From: an uncultured Alistipes sp.
Lineage (GTDB): Bacteria; Bacteroidota; Bacteroidia; Bacteroidales; Rikenellaceae
Reading direction: 5' to 3'
DNA length: 57,993 bases
Assembly: GCF_949296715.1 (NCBI RefSeq)
Contig: NZ_CASFQD010000014.1
Span: forward strand, 1 to 57,993
Below, piece after piece: positions 23,603 to 32,846 of this stretch. Each line of letters starts with the position of its first letter. The first letter of the stretch is position 1. The notes under the pieces are model-generated. The model searched no databases. It worked only from the letters and a program-made list of their open reading frames with translations, and had not been told where the DNA came from. The position numbers were made by a program, and so were the translations under genes.

Positions 23603-24483
23603 CGTTGTCTGAAGAGTTTGATGAGCTCGGCCACGTAGTCGCCGTCCGTGGGGATGAGGACCGAGTCGATGCGGTTGTGCTTGAGTGTGGCGTCGATCTC
23701 GTCGCTGCGCCGCCGCCACGTGGCGGCGTAGTGCTCGCGCACGGCGCGCGAGGAGGTGTCGACCCACACCTTGCGGCCCGTCTCGGCGTCGCGCAGCTCG
23801 ATGATGCCCACGTCGGGCAGCTCCGCCTCGCGCGGGTCGCAGACGCGGATGCCCACCAGGTCGTGCTTGCCCTGCGCGATCTTGAGCGCATCGTCGAGGG
23901 CCTCGCGGTCGGCGGACGAATCCATGAAGTCCGAGAGGATGAAGGTCGTGCAGCGCTTCTTGTTGACGTTCGTCAGGAAGCGGATAGGCTCCGAGAGCTT
24001 CGTGCCCCGCGATTCGGGCCGGAAGCCCACCAGCTCGCGGATGATCGTCAGGATGTGGCTGCGCCCCTTCTTCGGGGGGATGAACTTCTCGATGCGGTCC
24101 GAGAAGAAGATGCAGCCCACCTTGTCGTTGTTCTGCGACGCCGAGAAGGCCAGCACGGCGGCGATCTCGGTGATGATGTTCTTCTTGAGCCGCTCCGTCG
24201 TGCCGAACATGCGCGATGCCGAGACGTCGACGACGAGCATCATCGTCAGCTCGCGCTCCTCCTCGTAGACCTTGATGTGGGGCTTGCGCGAACGGGCCGT
24301 GACGTTCCAGTCGATGTCGCGCACGTCGTCGCCGGCCCGGTACTCCCTCACTTCGGAAAACGACATGCCCCTGCCGCGGAAGGCCGTGTGGTACTTTCCG
24401 GCGAAAATCTCGTTGGAAAGGCCGCGGGTCTTGATCTCGATCTTGCGGACACGTTTCAGAATATCGTTTTCGGTCTGCTGCAT
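23599..24483 (-). CDS. DUF58 domain protein of the Bat operon
   Basis: A 294-aa soluble protein of the DUF58 family, usually paired with MoxR ATPases. It shows the hallmark EYRAGDDVRDIDWNVTARSRKPHIKVYEEER region (about 47-77) leading into a VWA-like fold with VVDVSASRMFGTT (MIDAS-like DxSxS). It is predicted to be a client or adaptor of the MoxR ATPase encoded 2 bases upstream, and its stop overlaps the next gene by four bases. Its role in aerotolerance is inferred from the operon. Confidence 0.92.
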   Translation of the reverse strand: MQQTENDILKRVRKIEIKTRGLSNEIFAGKYHTAFRGRGMSFSEVREYRAGDDVRDIDWNVTARSRKPHIKVYEEERELTMMLVVDVSASRMFGTTERLKKNIITEIAAVLAFSASQNNDKVGCIFFSDRIEKFIPPKKGRSHILTIIRELVGFRPESRGTKLSEPIRFLTNVNKKRCTTFILSDFMDSSADREALDDALKIAQGKHDLVGIRVCDPREAELPDVGIIELRDAETGRKVWVDTSSRAVREHYAATWRRRSDEIDATLKHNRIDSVLIPTDGDYVAELIKLFRQR

Positions 24484-24485
24484 CT

Positions 24486-25484
<999 letters not shown>

Positions 25485-25545
25485 TGTTTTGTATCGTATG
25501 TTGTTGTTCTGTCGCCGAATGTAATCCAATAAACGATTCAACGTG

Positions 25546-25553
25546 CAAAGATA
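25546..25553 (-). promoter_or_regulatory. -7 element of the moxR/Bat operon
   Basis: TATCTTTG on the minus strand, about 60 bases upstream of moxR. No -33 TTTG is seen at the normal distance. It is divergent from the uvrD -7 box 37 bases away. Confidence 0.65.
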
Positions 25554-25589
25554 TTATTTATTCGCCAAAAAATCTTCCTCAAATCTTAT

Positions 25590-25597
25590 TAACTTTG
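25590..25597 (+). promoter_or_regulatory. -7 element of uvrD/pcrA
   Basis: TAACTTTG ends only 5 bases before the ATG at 25603, so the transcript would start at or next to the start codon. This suggests a leaderless or near-leaderless mRNA. No Shine-Dalgarno sequence is possible in such a short leader. Confidence 0.65.
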
Positions 25598-25602
25598 CGG
25601 GC

Positions 25603-28146
25603 ATGGAAACCAATGAATCACCCATTCTTGCGGGGCTCAATCCCGCGCAGCGCGACGCCGTCGTGCACTACGACGTCCCCTCGCTCATCATTGCCGGGGC
25701 CGGCTCGGGCAAGACGCGCGTGCTCACCTCGCGCATCGCCTACATGATCGAGCAGGGCGTGGCGCCCGAGCGCATCCTCGCGCTGACCTTCACGAACAAG
25801 GCCGCCGAGCAGATGCGCACGCGCATCGCGCAGATGCTCCCCGACAACCGCGCGCGCCGCATCCGCATGGGCACGTTCCACTCGGTCTTCTCGCGCATCC
25901 TGCGCGAAAACGCCGAGCTGATCGGCTTTCCGCAGTCGTTCACGATCTACGAGCCGGCCGACAGCCGCAACCTCCTCAAGACGATTGTCCGCGAGCTGAA
26001 CCTTGCCGACGAGAAGTACAAGCCCAACATGCTCGCCTCGCGCATATCCTATGCCAAAAACTGCCTGGTGACGCCCGGGGCCTACCTCGCCGCGGCGAAC
26101 TACGCCGCCGAGGACCGGCAGGCGCAGATTCCCGAGTTCGGCAACATCTACAACATCTACTGCCAGCGCTGCAAGCGCAACGGCGCCATGGACTTCGACG
26201 ACCTGCTGCTGCAGACCAACATCCTGCTGCGCGACTTCCCGGAGGTGCTCCGCCGCTACCAGGAGCAGTTCGAGTACATCCTCGTCGACGAGTACCAGGA
26301 CACGAACTACGCGCAGTACATCATCATCCGGCGCCTTTCGCAGCTCCACTCGCGGGTCTGCGTCGTGGGCGACGACGCGCAGTCGATCTACTCGTTCCGC
26401 GGGGCCAAGATCGAGAACATCCTCTCCTTCAAGAAGGACTACCCCTCGGCGATGGTCTTCAAGCTCGAGCAGAACTACCGCTCGACGCGCACGATCGTCG
26501 AGGCGGCCAACTCGGTGATCGCCCGCAACAGCAAGCGCATGGAGAAGCACTGCTTTTCGGAGGGCGACGTGGGCGAGAAAATACGCATCCTGAAGGCCTA
26601 CACCGACCGCGAGGAGGCCGAGATGGTCGTCACGGACCTGCGCGACAAGGTCCGCGAGACGGGCGACCGCTGGTCGGACGTCGTGATCCTCTACCGCACG
26701 AACAACCAGTCGGCTGTGCTGGAGGACAATCTGCGGCGCTGCGGCGTCCCCTACCGCATCTACAAGGGGTCGTCGTTCTACGACCACAAGGAGATCAAGG
26801 ACCTGCTGGCCTACATCCGGCTGGTCATCAACCCGCGCGACGACGAGGCCTTCCGGCGCATCGTCAACTACCCGGCGCGCGGCATCGGCGATACGACCGT
26901 GCAGCGCATCGCGCAGCTGGCCGCCGCGCAGGGCTGTTCGATGTGGGAGGCGGTCGACACGCTGGTCGCCGAGCCCGCGGCGGACCCCGTGCAGCGGACC
27001 ATCGCCCGCAAGGTCGCCGAGTTCGTGGCGATGATCCGCGCGCTGTCGCTCGCCCGCAACGAGAAGGGCCTCTACGACTTCGGTCTGGAGATCGCCTCGC
27101 GCTCGGGCATCCTGGCGGCCTACCGCACGGAGAACACCCCCGAGGCGGCGTCGGCGCTGGATAACATCGAGGAGCTGCTCAACTCGATGCAGCTCTTCAA
27201 GGAGCAGCGCGACGCCGAAATCCGCGGCGGCGAGCGGCAGGCCGACGAGGAGGCCACGATCGAGGAGTGGCTGCAGCAGGTGATGCTCCTGACCGACATG
27301 GACAAGGACGACCCCGAGGACGACGACAAGGTGACGCTCATGACCGTCCACTCGGCCAAGGGGCTGGAGTACAAATACGTCTACATCGTGGGGCTCGAGG
27401 AGAACCTCTTTCCCTCGCAGCGGGCCGTCGAGTCGCCCGACGGCATCGAGGAGGAGCGGCGCCTCTTCTACGTCGCCCTCACGCGGGCCAAGGTGCAGGC
27501 GACGATCTCCTATGCCGAGATGCGCTTCAAGTGGGGTAACATGGAGTTCTCGCGCCCGAGCTGCTTCCTGCGCGAGATCGACCCGCGCTACGTCGAGGCC
27601 GATTTCGATACGCAGGAGCTGCGCACGCAGCGGCCGCAGGAGCCCGGCGGCCCCTCGGCCATCGAGGAGCTGCGTCGCCGCTTCGACTACCGCTACCAGC
27701 AGCAGGGCGCGGGCCGCACGGGCGGCGCTCCGGCGGGCGGATACGGCGCGCGCGGAGGTTACGGCCCTTCGGGTGGCTTCGGGCGCCCGGCGGACGGCGA
27801 ATCGGACACGGCACGGCGTTATGCCCGCACGGCGGCCGAAGACCCCGGACACGTCGTGTCGCAGCGTCAGGCGTCGCGTCCCGCCGCGCCCGATCCGGCC
27901 CTCGTACAGCCGCCGCGCCCCTCGACCGCAGGGATGCGCCGGCTGGGTATCCGCCCGGCGCAGGGCGACGTCCCGGCCGCCGCGGGCGGCTATGCCGTGG
28001 GCGACCGCGTCGAGCACGCCACGTTCGGCGTCGGCATCATCCGGCGCATCGAGCAGCTTGCGGGAGACCAGAAACTCGTCGTGGCCTTCGACAATGCCGG
28101 GGAGAAGACCCTGCTGGCGAAGTTCGCGCGGCTGACCAGATGCTGA
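25603..28146 (+). CDS. pcrA: UvrD/PcrA/Rep-family 3'-5' DNA helicase
   Basis: An 847-aa superfamily 1A helicase for nucleotide-excision repair and removal of proteins from DNA. Motif I (Walker A) is AGAGSGKTR at 31-39, Ia is ALTFTNKAA, II is VDEYQDTN, III is VVGDDAQSIYSFRGA, IV is LEQNYRST, V is LMTVHSAKGLEYKYV and VI is EERRLFYVALTRA. A Gly-rich linker precedes a C-terminal Tudor-like domain (VGDRVEHATFGVGIIRRIE) as in PcrA. The start METNESPIL fits the promoter position. It is followed after 4 bases by a glycosyltransferase and then nth, an unusual but compact three-gene run. Confidence 0.96.
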   Translation: METNESPILAGLNPAQRDAVVHYDVPSLIIAGAGSGKTRVLTSRIAYMIEQGVAPERILALTFTNKAAEQMRTRIAQMLPDNRARRIRMGTFHSVFSRILRENAELIGFPQSFTIYEPADSRNLLKTIVRELNLADEKYKPNMLASRISYAKNCLVTPGAYLAAANYAAEDRQAQIPEFGNIYNIYCQRCKRNGAMDFDDLLLQTNILLRDFPEVLRRYQEQFEYILVDEYQDTNYAQYIIIRRLSQLHSRVCVVGDDAQSIYSFRGAKIENILSFKKDYPSAMVFKLEQNYRSTRTIVEAANSVIARNSKRMEKHCFSEGDVGEKIRILKAYTDREEAEMVVTDLRDKVRETGDRWSDVVILYRTNNQSAVLEDNLRRCGVPYRIYKGSSFYDHKEIKDLLAYIRLVINPRDDEAFRRIVNYPARGIGDTTVQRIAQLAAAQGCSMWEAVDTLVAEPAADPVQRTIARKVAEFVAMIRALSLARNEKGLYDFGLEIASRSGILAAYRTENTPEAASALDNIEELLNSMQLFKEQRDAEIRGGERQADEEATIEEWLQQVMLLTDMDKDDPEDDDKVTLMTVHSAKGLEYKYVYIVGLEENLFPSQRAVESPDGIEEERRLFYVALTRAKVQATISYAEMRFKWGNMEFSRPSCFLREIDPRYVEADFDTQELRTQRPQEPGGPSAIEELRRRFDYRYQQQGAGRTGGAPAGGYGARGGYGPSGGFGRPADGESDTARRYARTAAEDPGHVVSQRQASRPAAPDPALVQPPRPSTAGMRRLGIRPAQGDVPAAAGGYAVGDRVEHATFGVGIIRRIEQLAGDQKLVVAFDNAGEKTLLAKFARLTRC

Positions 28147-28150
28147 TCCG

Positions 28151-29083
28151 ATGCAGACGCCCCTCGTTTCGGTCGTAATGACCACCTACAACCACGCCCC
28201 CTACCTGCGGCAGGCGATCGAAGGGGTGCTGGCGCAGCAGACCCCCTTCGGCGTGGAGCTGGTGCTGGGCGAGGATTGCAGCACGGATGCCACGCCCGCG
28301 ATCTGCCGCGAATATGCCGCGCGGTATCCCGGTCGGGTGCGGCTGGTGACGGGCCCCGCAAACGTGGGGTGGCGGGCCAACTACCGCCGCACGTTCGAGG
28401 CGTGCCGCGGCCGCTACGTCGCCTACTGCGACGGCGACGACTGGTGGGAGGACCTGCACAAGCTCCGCCGGCAGGTCGAACGGCTCGAGGCCGATCCCTC
28501 CTGCGGGCTCTGCTACACGCGCACGGAGCGCTGCGACCAGGCGACCGGCACCCGCACCCCCTTCCCGGCGGAGTGTTCGACCGATTTCGGCCGCATGGTC
28601 TTCCGCAATCCCGTGGACAACTGTTGCGCCGTGGCGCGCCGCGAACTGGTGGCCCGCTACTACGCCGAGGTGCGGCCCGAGGAGCATCCCGAATGGCTGA
28701 CCGACGACCAGCCCATGTGGCTCTGGTGCGCGCTCCATGCCGGGGTCTGCTTCGTCGACGCCGTGACGGCCGTGCACCGCGTGCTGCCCGCCAGCGTGAG
28801 CCACAGCGAGCTCTACCGCCGGCGGATCGCCTTCGTCGACTCGCTCTGCGACATCGGGCTGTGGATGGATGCCCGCTACCACGGCGGGCGGTGCCGCCGC
28901 GGGCTGCTGCGCAAACGTTCGTCCGATGCCCTGTGGGTGCTGTCGTACCACGGCGGGGTCGGCGAGTACCTCGCGCGCTGGTGGCGCGACGTGCGGCGCA
29001 CGCCGTGGCTGCTGCTCTGCCCCGAGGGGTACGGGCTGCTGGTGAAGAAACTGCTGTTCAGACGCAATACCGACACACGATGA
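28151..29083 (+). CDS. family 2 (GT-A) glycosyltransferase
   Basis: A 310-aa GT2 protein. The GT-A start is typical (LVSVVMTTYNHAPYLRQAIEGVL), with EDCSTDATPAICREY and the metal-binding DxD-like acidic motif in YCDGDDWWED (about 94-103). The C-terminal region is Arg-rich and might bind the membrane surface. Acceptor and donor are unknown; relatives build cell-surface polysaccharide. It is packed between pcrA (4 bases) and nth (ATGA overlap), so it is transcribed with DNA-repair genes; the grouping looks operon-structural rather than functional. Confidence 0.9.
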   Translation: MQTPLVSVVMTTYNHAPYLRQAIEGVLAQQTPFGVELVLGEDCSTDATPAICREYAARYPGRVRLVTGPANVGWRANYRRTFEACRGRYVAYCDGDDWWEDLHKLRRQVERLEADPSCGLCYTRTERCDQATGTRTPFPAECSTDFGRMVFRNPVDNCCAVARRELVARYYAEVRPEEHPEWLTDDQPMWLWCALHAGVCFVDAVTAVHRVLPASVSHSELYRRRIAFVDSLCDIGLWMDARYHGGRCRRGLLRKRSSDALWVLSYHGGVGEYLARWWRDVRRTPWLLLCPEGYGLLVKKLLFRRNTDTR

Positions 29084-29814
29084 CAACCAAACAACGTTAC
29101 GAGGGCGTGATCGCCTGGTTCTCGGAGCACATGCCCGTGGCCGAGAGCGAACTGCACTACGAAAATCCCTACCAGCTGCTCGTCGCGGTGGCTCTCTCGG
29201 CGCAGTGTACCGACAAGCGGGTCAACATGACGACGCCGGCCTTTTTCGAGCGCTTCCCGACCCCCTTTGCGCTGGCGGAGGCCACGGCCGAGGAGATCTA
29301 TCCCTACATCCGGAGCATCTCCTATCCCAACAACAAGGCCCGCAACCTCGCACGCATGGCCCGCATGCTGTGCGACGAGTTCGGCGGTGAGGTGCCCGAC
29401 GATCTGGAGCAGCTGCAGCGCCTGCCGGGCGTGGGCCGCAAGACGGCCAACGTGCTCGGAGCGGTGCTCTGGCAGCGTGAGGTGATGCCCGTCGACACGC
29501 ATGTCTTCCGTGTCTCGAACCGCATCGGCCTGACGACCAACTCGAAGACGCCGCTCCAGACCGAGCGGACGCTCGAAAGCAACATCCCCTCGCACCTGCT
29601 GCCCGTGGCCCATCACTGGCTGATCCTGCACGGGCGCTACGTCTGCACGGCCCGCGCCCCGAAGTGCGGCACGTGCGGCATCGCCCCGTGGTGCCGCAAG
29701 CACGCCGCCGACCTCAAGCGTGCGGCGGGTGCCTCCTCCGCGGAGGCTTCCTCCCCGGCGGCATCCGGCAGAAGCCGGGCCGCGGCCGCGAAATCCGCTG
29801 CGGGGAAGCGCTGA
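29080..29814 (+). CDS. nth: endonuclease III (DNA glycosylase/AP lyase)
   Basis: A 244-aa base-excision enzyme that removes oxidised pyrimidines. It has the helix-hairpin-helix LPGVGRKTANVLG with catalytic Lys121, the catalytic Asp139 in VDTHVFRVSNR, and the 4Fe-4S ligands Cys189, 196, 199 and 205 in the exact C-x6-C-x2-C-x5-C spacing. After residue 212 there is an extra Ala/Ser/Lys-rich tail of about 30 residues not found in E. coli Nth. The start overlaps the glycosyltransferase stop (ATGA). It ends near a strong terminator at 29913-29952. Confidence 0.96.
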   Translation: MTTKQRYEGVIAWFSEHMPVAESELHYENPYQLLVAVALSAQCTDKRVNMTTPAFFERFPTPFALAEATAEEIYPYIRSISYPNNKARNLARMARMLCDEFGGEVPDDLEQLQRLPGVGRKTANVLGAVLWQREVMPVDTHVFRVSNRIGLTTNSKTPLQTERTLESNIPSHLLPVAHHWLILHGRYVCTARAPKCGTCGIAPWCRKHAADLKRAAGASSAEASSPAASGRSRAAAAKSAAGKR

Positions 29815-29912
29815 CCCCTCCCCGATCCCCTTTTCCGATACGGATGCGGTGCGTTGTCACCCTCTCTCCGGGCAGGGCGGCGGAGTGCTGTGATACGGGC
29901 CCTTTTTCTATG

Positions 29913-29952
29913 CCAAACGGCCGCAGAGGACACTTTGCGGCCGTTTGGTTTT
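29913..29952 (+). terminator. terminator of the pcrA-GT-nth operon
   Basis: A 13-bp perfect stem (29913-29925 CCAAACGGCCGCA, 29936-29948 TGCGGCCGTTTGG) followed by TTTT. It lies about 100 bases after nth and abuts the promoter of the GNAT gene. Confidence 0.9.
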
Positions 29953-29980
29953 GCCGGGTGGGAATTTTGTGCTATCTTGC
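29951..29980 (+). promoter_or_regulatory. promoter of the GNAT gene
   Basis: TTG (29951-29953), 19 bases, TATCTTGC (29973-29980), one mismatch from TAnnTTTG. It lies 16 bases before the start codon and overlaps the end of the upstream terminator. Confidence 0.65.
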
Positions 29981-29996
29981 CGGAAAAAGCAATACG

Positions 29997-30566
29997 ATGG
30001 AACCGCAACTGCAATTCATTCCGCTCCGTTCACGCACGGATGCCTTGTGGGCCGAGGCGTGGCACCTGTATCAGAACTCGTTTCCTGCCTGCGAATGCTG
30101 GCGCGAGGAGAGCTACGACCGAGCTTTCGGCGACCCGGCGTTCGAGGCCGATGCCGTCTGCTGCGACGGCCAGTTTGTCGGGCTGCTTTTCCATTGGAAT
30201 GCCGGAAGTTACCGCTACGTCGAGCATCTGGCCGTCTCGCCCGCGCTGCGGGGGCGGCGTATGGGTTCGCATATCCTTTCGTCCTTCTGCGCGGAGGCCG
30301 GGCGCGTGGTTCTCGAGATCGACCCGCCCGTCGACGACATCTCGGTCCGGCGTCAGCACTTCTACGAGCGGCTGGGGTTCGTCACGAACGCCTACGACTA
30401 CATCCACCCCTCCTTCTCGCGGCCGTTCCATGCCCACCAGCTGGTGCTCATGAGCCGTCCCGATCCCCTGACAAAAGAAGAAGCCCGCGTTTTCGCGGAC
30501 TTCGTGCGCGAGCATGTGCTGCGCTATTCGGATCACCTGCAGCCGGAACTTCCCCGCATCCTCTGA
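29997..30566 (+). CDS. GNAT-family N-acetyltransferase
   Basis: A 189-aa acetyltransferase. The GNAT core is visible: a beta4 strand YRYVEHLAVSPALRGRRMGSHIL, which contains the acetyl-CoA pyrophosphate-binding R/Q-x-x-G-x-G/A-like loop (RGRRMGS), then VVLEIDPP and RRQHFYERLGFVTN. The N-terminal FPACECWREESYDRAF segment is usual for a Bacteroidota GNAT group of unknown substrate. The frame is open far upstream into nth, but MEPQLQFIPL directly follows the promoter. Confidence 0.88.
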   Translation: MEPQLQFIPLRSRTDALWAEAWHLYQNSFPACECWREESYDRAFGDPAFEADAVCCDGQFVGLLFHWNAGSYRYVEHLAVSPALRGRRMGSHILSSFCAEAGRVVLEIDPPVDDISVRRQHFYERLGFVTNAYDYIHPSFSRPFHAHQLVLMSRPDPLTKEEARVFADFVREHVLRYSDHLQPELPRIL

Positions 30567-30614
30567 CGCCCGATTCACTCTTTCACCTGCCGGTGCGGGG
30601 CGCTGCAAGGACCC

Positions 30615-31721
30615 TTACATCGTTCCGACAAGGTATTTCGTCAGGAAATATCCGCCCGCGACCAGCCAGACGTAGAGCAGCCCCGCCAGCACGAAGGGCC
30701 TGGCTCCCGCCTGCCGGAACTTGTCGAGACTGGTCTCGGTGCCGAGGGCCGTCATGGCCATCGTGAGCAGGAAGGTGTCGATGTATTCGATCGCGCCGTT
30801 GAGCGGGATCTCACGCACGCTGGCGGCGCCGCACAGGTGCTGGAGCAGCGAGTTTAGGCAGATCACGCCGATGAATCCGAAGGCGAACCACGGAATCGTG
30901 ATGCGGCTCTTCTGCGTCTGTCCGGCGGCTTCGGCGGCATTTGCATCGGCTCCGGCAGCGGCCGCACGGCGGCGCCGTCCGGCCAGCGCGAAGCTCATCA
31001 CGACGAGCACCGGGGCCAGCAGCATGACGCGGATCATCTTCGTGATGGTCGCCGTGCCGGCGATGCCCAGCGCATCGGTCGGGTCCATGGCGTTGCCCGC
31101 CCCGGCCACGTGGGCCACCTCGTGGAGCGTGCTGCCCGTGTAGATCGCCACACCCGTGTCCGTGAGCCCGTCGAGCATCCCCGTGCGGTACATCACCGGA
31201 TAGAGGAACATCGAGAGCGTGCCGAAGATCACGACCGTCGAGACGGCGATGGCGGTCTTGTACCCCTCGCACTTGACGACCGGTTCGGCGCCCAGCACAG
31301 CCGCGGCGCCGCAGATGGCGCTGCCCGTGGAGGTCATCAGCGCCGTGTCGGCGTCGATGCGCAGCAGGCGGCCCAGCGCGACGCCGCCCAGGATGGTCAC
31401 CGTCACGACGATCAGGTCGACGGCCAGTGCCGGGAGCCCGACGGCCGCCACCTGGGCCAGCGTCAGGCGGAATCCGTAGAGGATGATGCCCCAGCGGAGA
31501 ATCTGCTTCGTGCAGAACTTGATGCCCGGAACCCACGTTTCGGGCAGTTTGTTGCGTAGGCTGTTGGCATAGAGCATGCCCAGGATGATGCCGACGATCA
31601 GCGGGCTGAACGAGAGCCGCCTGACGACGGGCTGTTCGGCGATGTAGAATGCCGCGAATGAGAAGAGTGCGATCAGCAGGATGCCGTGCAGGGCGTTTGC
31701 CCGGTTGCCTTTTTCCAACAT
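30615..31721 (-). CDS. YeiH/UPF0324-family putative sulfate exporter
   Basis: A 368-aa inner-membrane protein of the PSE family (YeiH-like) with about ten or eleven helices. Family-typical stretches are GIILGMLYAN, KQILRWGIILYGFRLT, STGSAICGAAAVLG and STLHEVAHVAGAGNAM. A small soluble loop of Ala and Arg follows RRRRAAAAGADANAAEAAG. The substrate is proposed as sulfate or sulfite for some members and is unproven here. The LysR gene upstream on the same strand matches the common yeiE-yeiH pairing. Confidence 0.9.
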   Translation of the reverse strand: MLEKGNRANALHGILLIALFSFAAFYIAEQPVVRRLSFSPLIVGIILGMLYANSLRNKLPETWVPGIKFCTKQILRWGIILYGFRLTLAQVAAVGLPALAVDLIVVTVTILGGVALGRLLRIDADTALMTSTGSAICGAAAVLGAEPVVKCEGYKTAIAVSTVVIFGTLSMFLYPVMYRTGMLDGLTDTGVAIYTGSTLHEVAHVAGAGNAMDPTDALGIAGTATITKMIRVMLLAPVLVVMSFALAGRRRRAAAAGADANAAEAAGQTQKSRITIPWFAFGFIGVICLNSLLQHLCGAASVREIPLNGAIEYIDTFLLTMAMTALGTETSLDKFRQAGARPFVLAGLLYVWLVAGGYFLTKYLVGTM

Positions 31722-31954
31722 GCGATAACTTTTTTTAATTCGGCCGCAAAGATCGCACCTTTTATCGAGTTGTGAAATAGGCTTTTTGTTATCCGGAATA
31801 ACCTTCGGTTATGGATGCGCTTCCGCATTTCGCGCTGCCGCCCGGGTCGGATTCGGCGTGCGGGCCTGCGCAGCCGGCCCTCTTCCGGGATTCTCTCCGG
31901 GGATGTCCTTCGGAACGGTCTTCTGCTGCATGGCCGTGCAGCCGTCGGCGGCTG

Positions 31955-32842
31955 TCAGAGGTTGGCGCGGGCGAAGTCGATGAACTGCCCGGCAAGGGGT
32001 GCGGGCGTGGCTTCGGCGTGCACGAACGAGAAGTCGCGCCGCATGGCGAGGTCCTCGATGTCCACGATCCGCAGCGTGCCGCTGCGCAGGCTGTCGACGA
32101 CCGAGATGACCGAGACGATGGCCATCGCGTCGCTGTTGCGGACGAAGGACTTGATCCCCTCGGTCGTGCCGAGCCGCATGACGACGTGCAGCTGCGAAAG
32201 GCGGATGCCCGCCGCGGCGAGGGCCGCGGCGATGACCTCGAGCGTGCCGGACCCCTCCTCGCGCAGGACGAGCGGGATGTGCCGCAGGGCGTCGGCCGTG
32301 AGCGATTCGGTGCGGGCGTATTTGCCGCCCGTGCGGGTGATGAGGACCAGTTCGTCGTGTGCGAAGAGCGTGTAGTGGAGTCCCTGCCGGCGGCTCACGC
32401 TCTCGACGATGCCCAGGTCGATGGCGTGCTCCTCGAGGGCGCGTTCAACCTGTCCGCTGTTGCCCGAGAGCACGGAGACGCGGATGCCCGGGAAGCGGGC
32501 GGTGAAGCGGGCGAGGATCGGCGGCAGCAGGTATTGGGCGACGGTCGTGCTGGCGCCGAGGCGCAGCTCGCCCTCGGTCTGGCCCGTGCAGAGACTCACC
32601 TCGTACTCCATGCGGCGGTAGTCGTCGAGGATGCGCTCCGCGGCGTCGAGCAGCGTGCGCCCCGCGTCGGTGAGTTCGAGGCGGCTGCCGCGCCGGTTGA
32701 AGAGCTGGACCCGGTAACGGTTCTCCAGCTCGCCGATGTGTTTGCTGACCGCCGGCTGCGAGATGCACAGCTGTTCGGCGGTCCGGGTGAAGCTCAACGT
32801 CCGGGCCGCCGCGATGAAGACCTTGAGGCGGAAGTCGTCCAT
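31955..32842 (-). CDS. LysR-family transcriptional regulator
   Basis: A 295-aa LysR regulator: winged HTH at about 1-60 (FTRTAEQLCISQPAVSKHIGELE) and a two-lobe periplasmic-binding-like effector domain from about 90 (GELRLGASTTVAQYLLPPIL). It resembles CysB/YeiE-like regulators of anion transport, and the YeiH exporter gene follows 233 bases downstream, so it probably controls that gene. It starts 4 bases after nrnA stops on the same strand. Confidence 0.92.
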   Translation of the reverse strand: MDDFRLKVFIAAARTLSFTRTAEQLCISQPAVSKHIGELENRYRVQLFNRRGSRLELTDAGRTLLDAAERILDDYRRMEYEVSLCTGQTEGELRLGASTTVAQYLLPPILARFTARFPGIRVSVLSGNSGQVERALEEHAIDLGIVESVSRRQGLHYTLFAHDELVLITRTGGKYARTESLTADALRHIPLVLREEGSGTLEVIAAALAAAGIRLSQLHVVMRLGTTEGIKSFVRNSDAMAIVSVISVVDSLRSGTLRIVDIEDLAMRRDFSFVHAEATPAPLAGQFIDFARANL

Positions 32843-32846
32843 GGCG

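Noticed and set aside
25618..28185. Very long open frame antisense to pcrA (855 codons), and similar antisense frames over leuS, aldehyde dehydrogenase and anSME
   Set aside because: They arise from GC-rich codon use on the true strand. The translations are Arg/Ala/Val-rich without family motifs and lie opposite well-supported genes.
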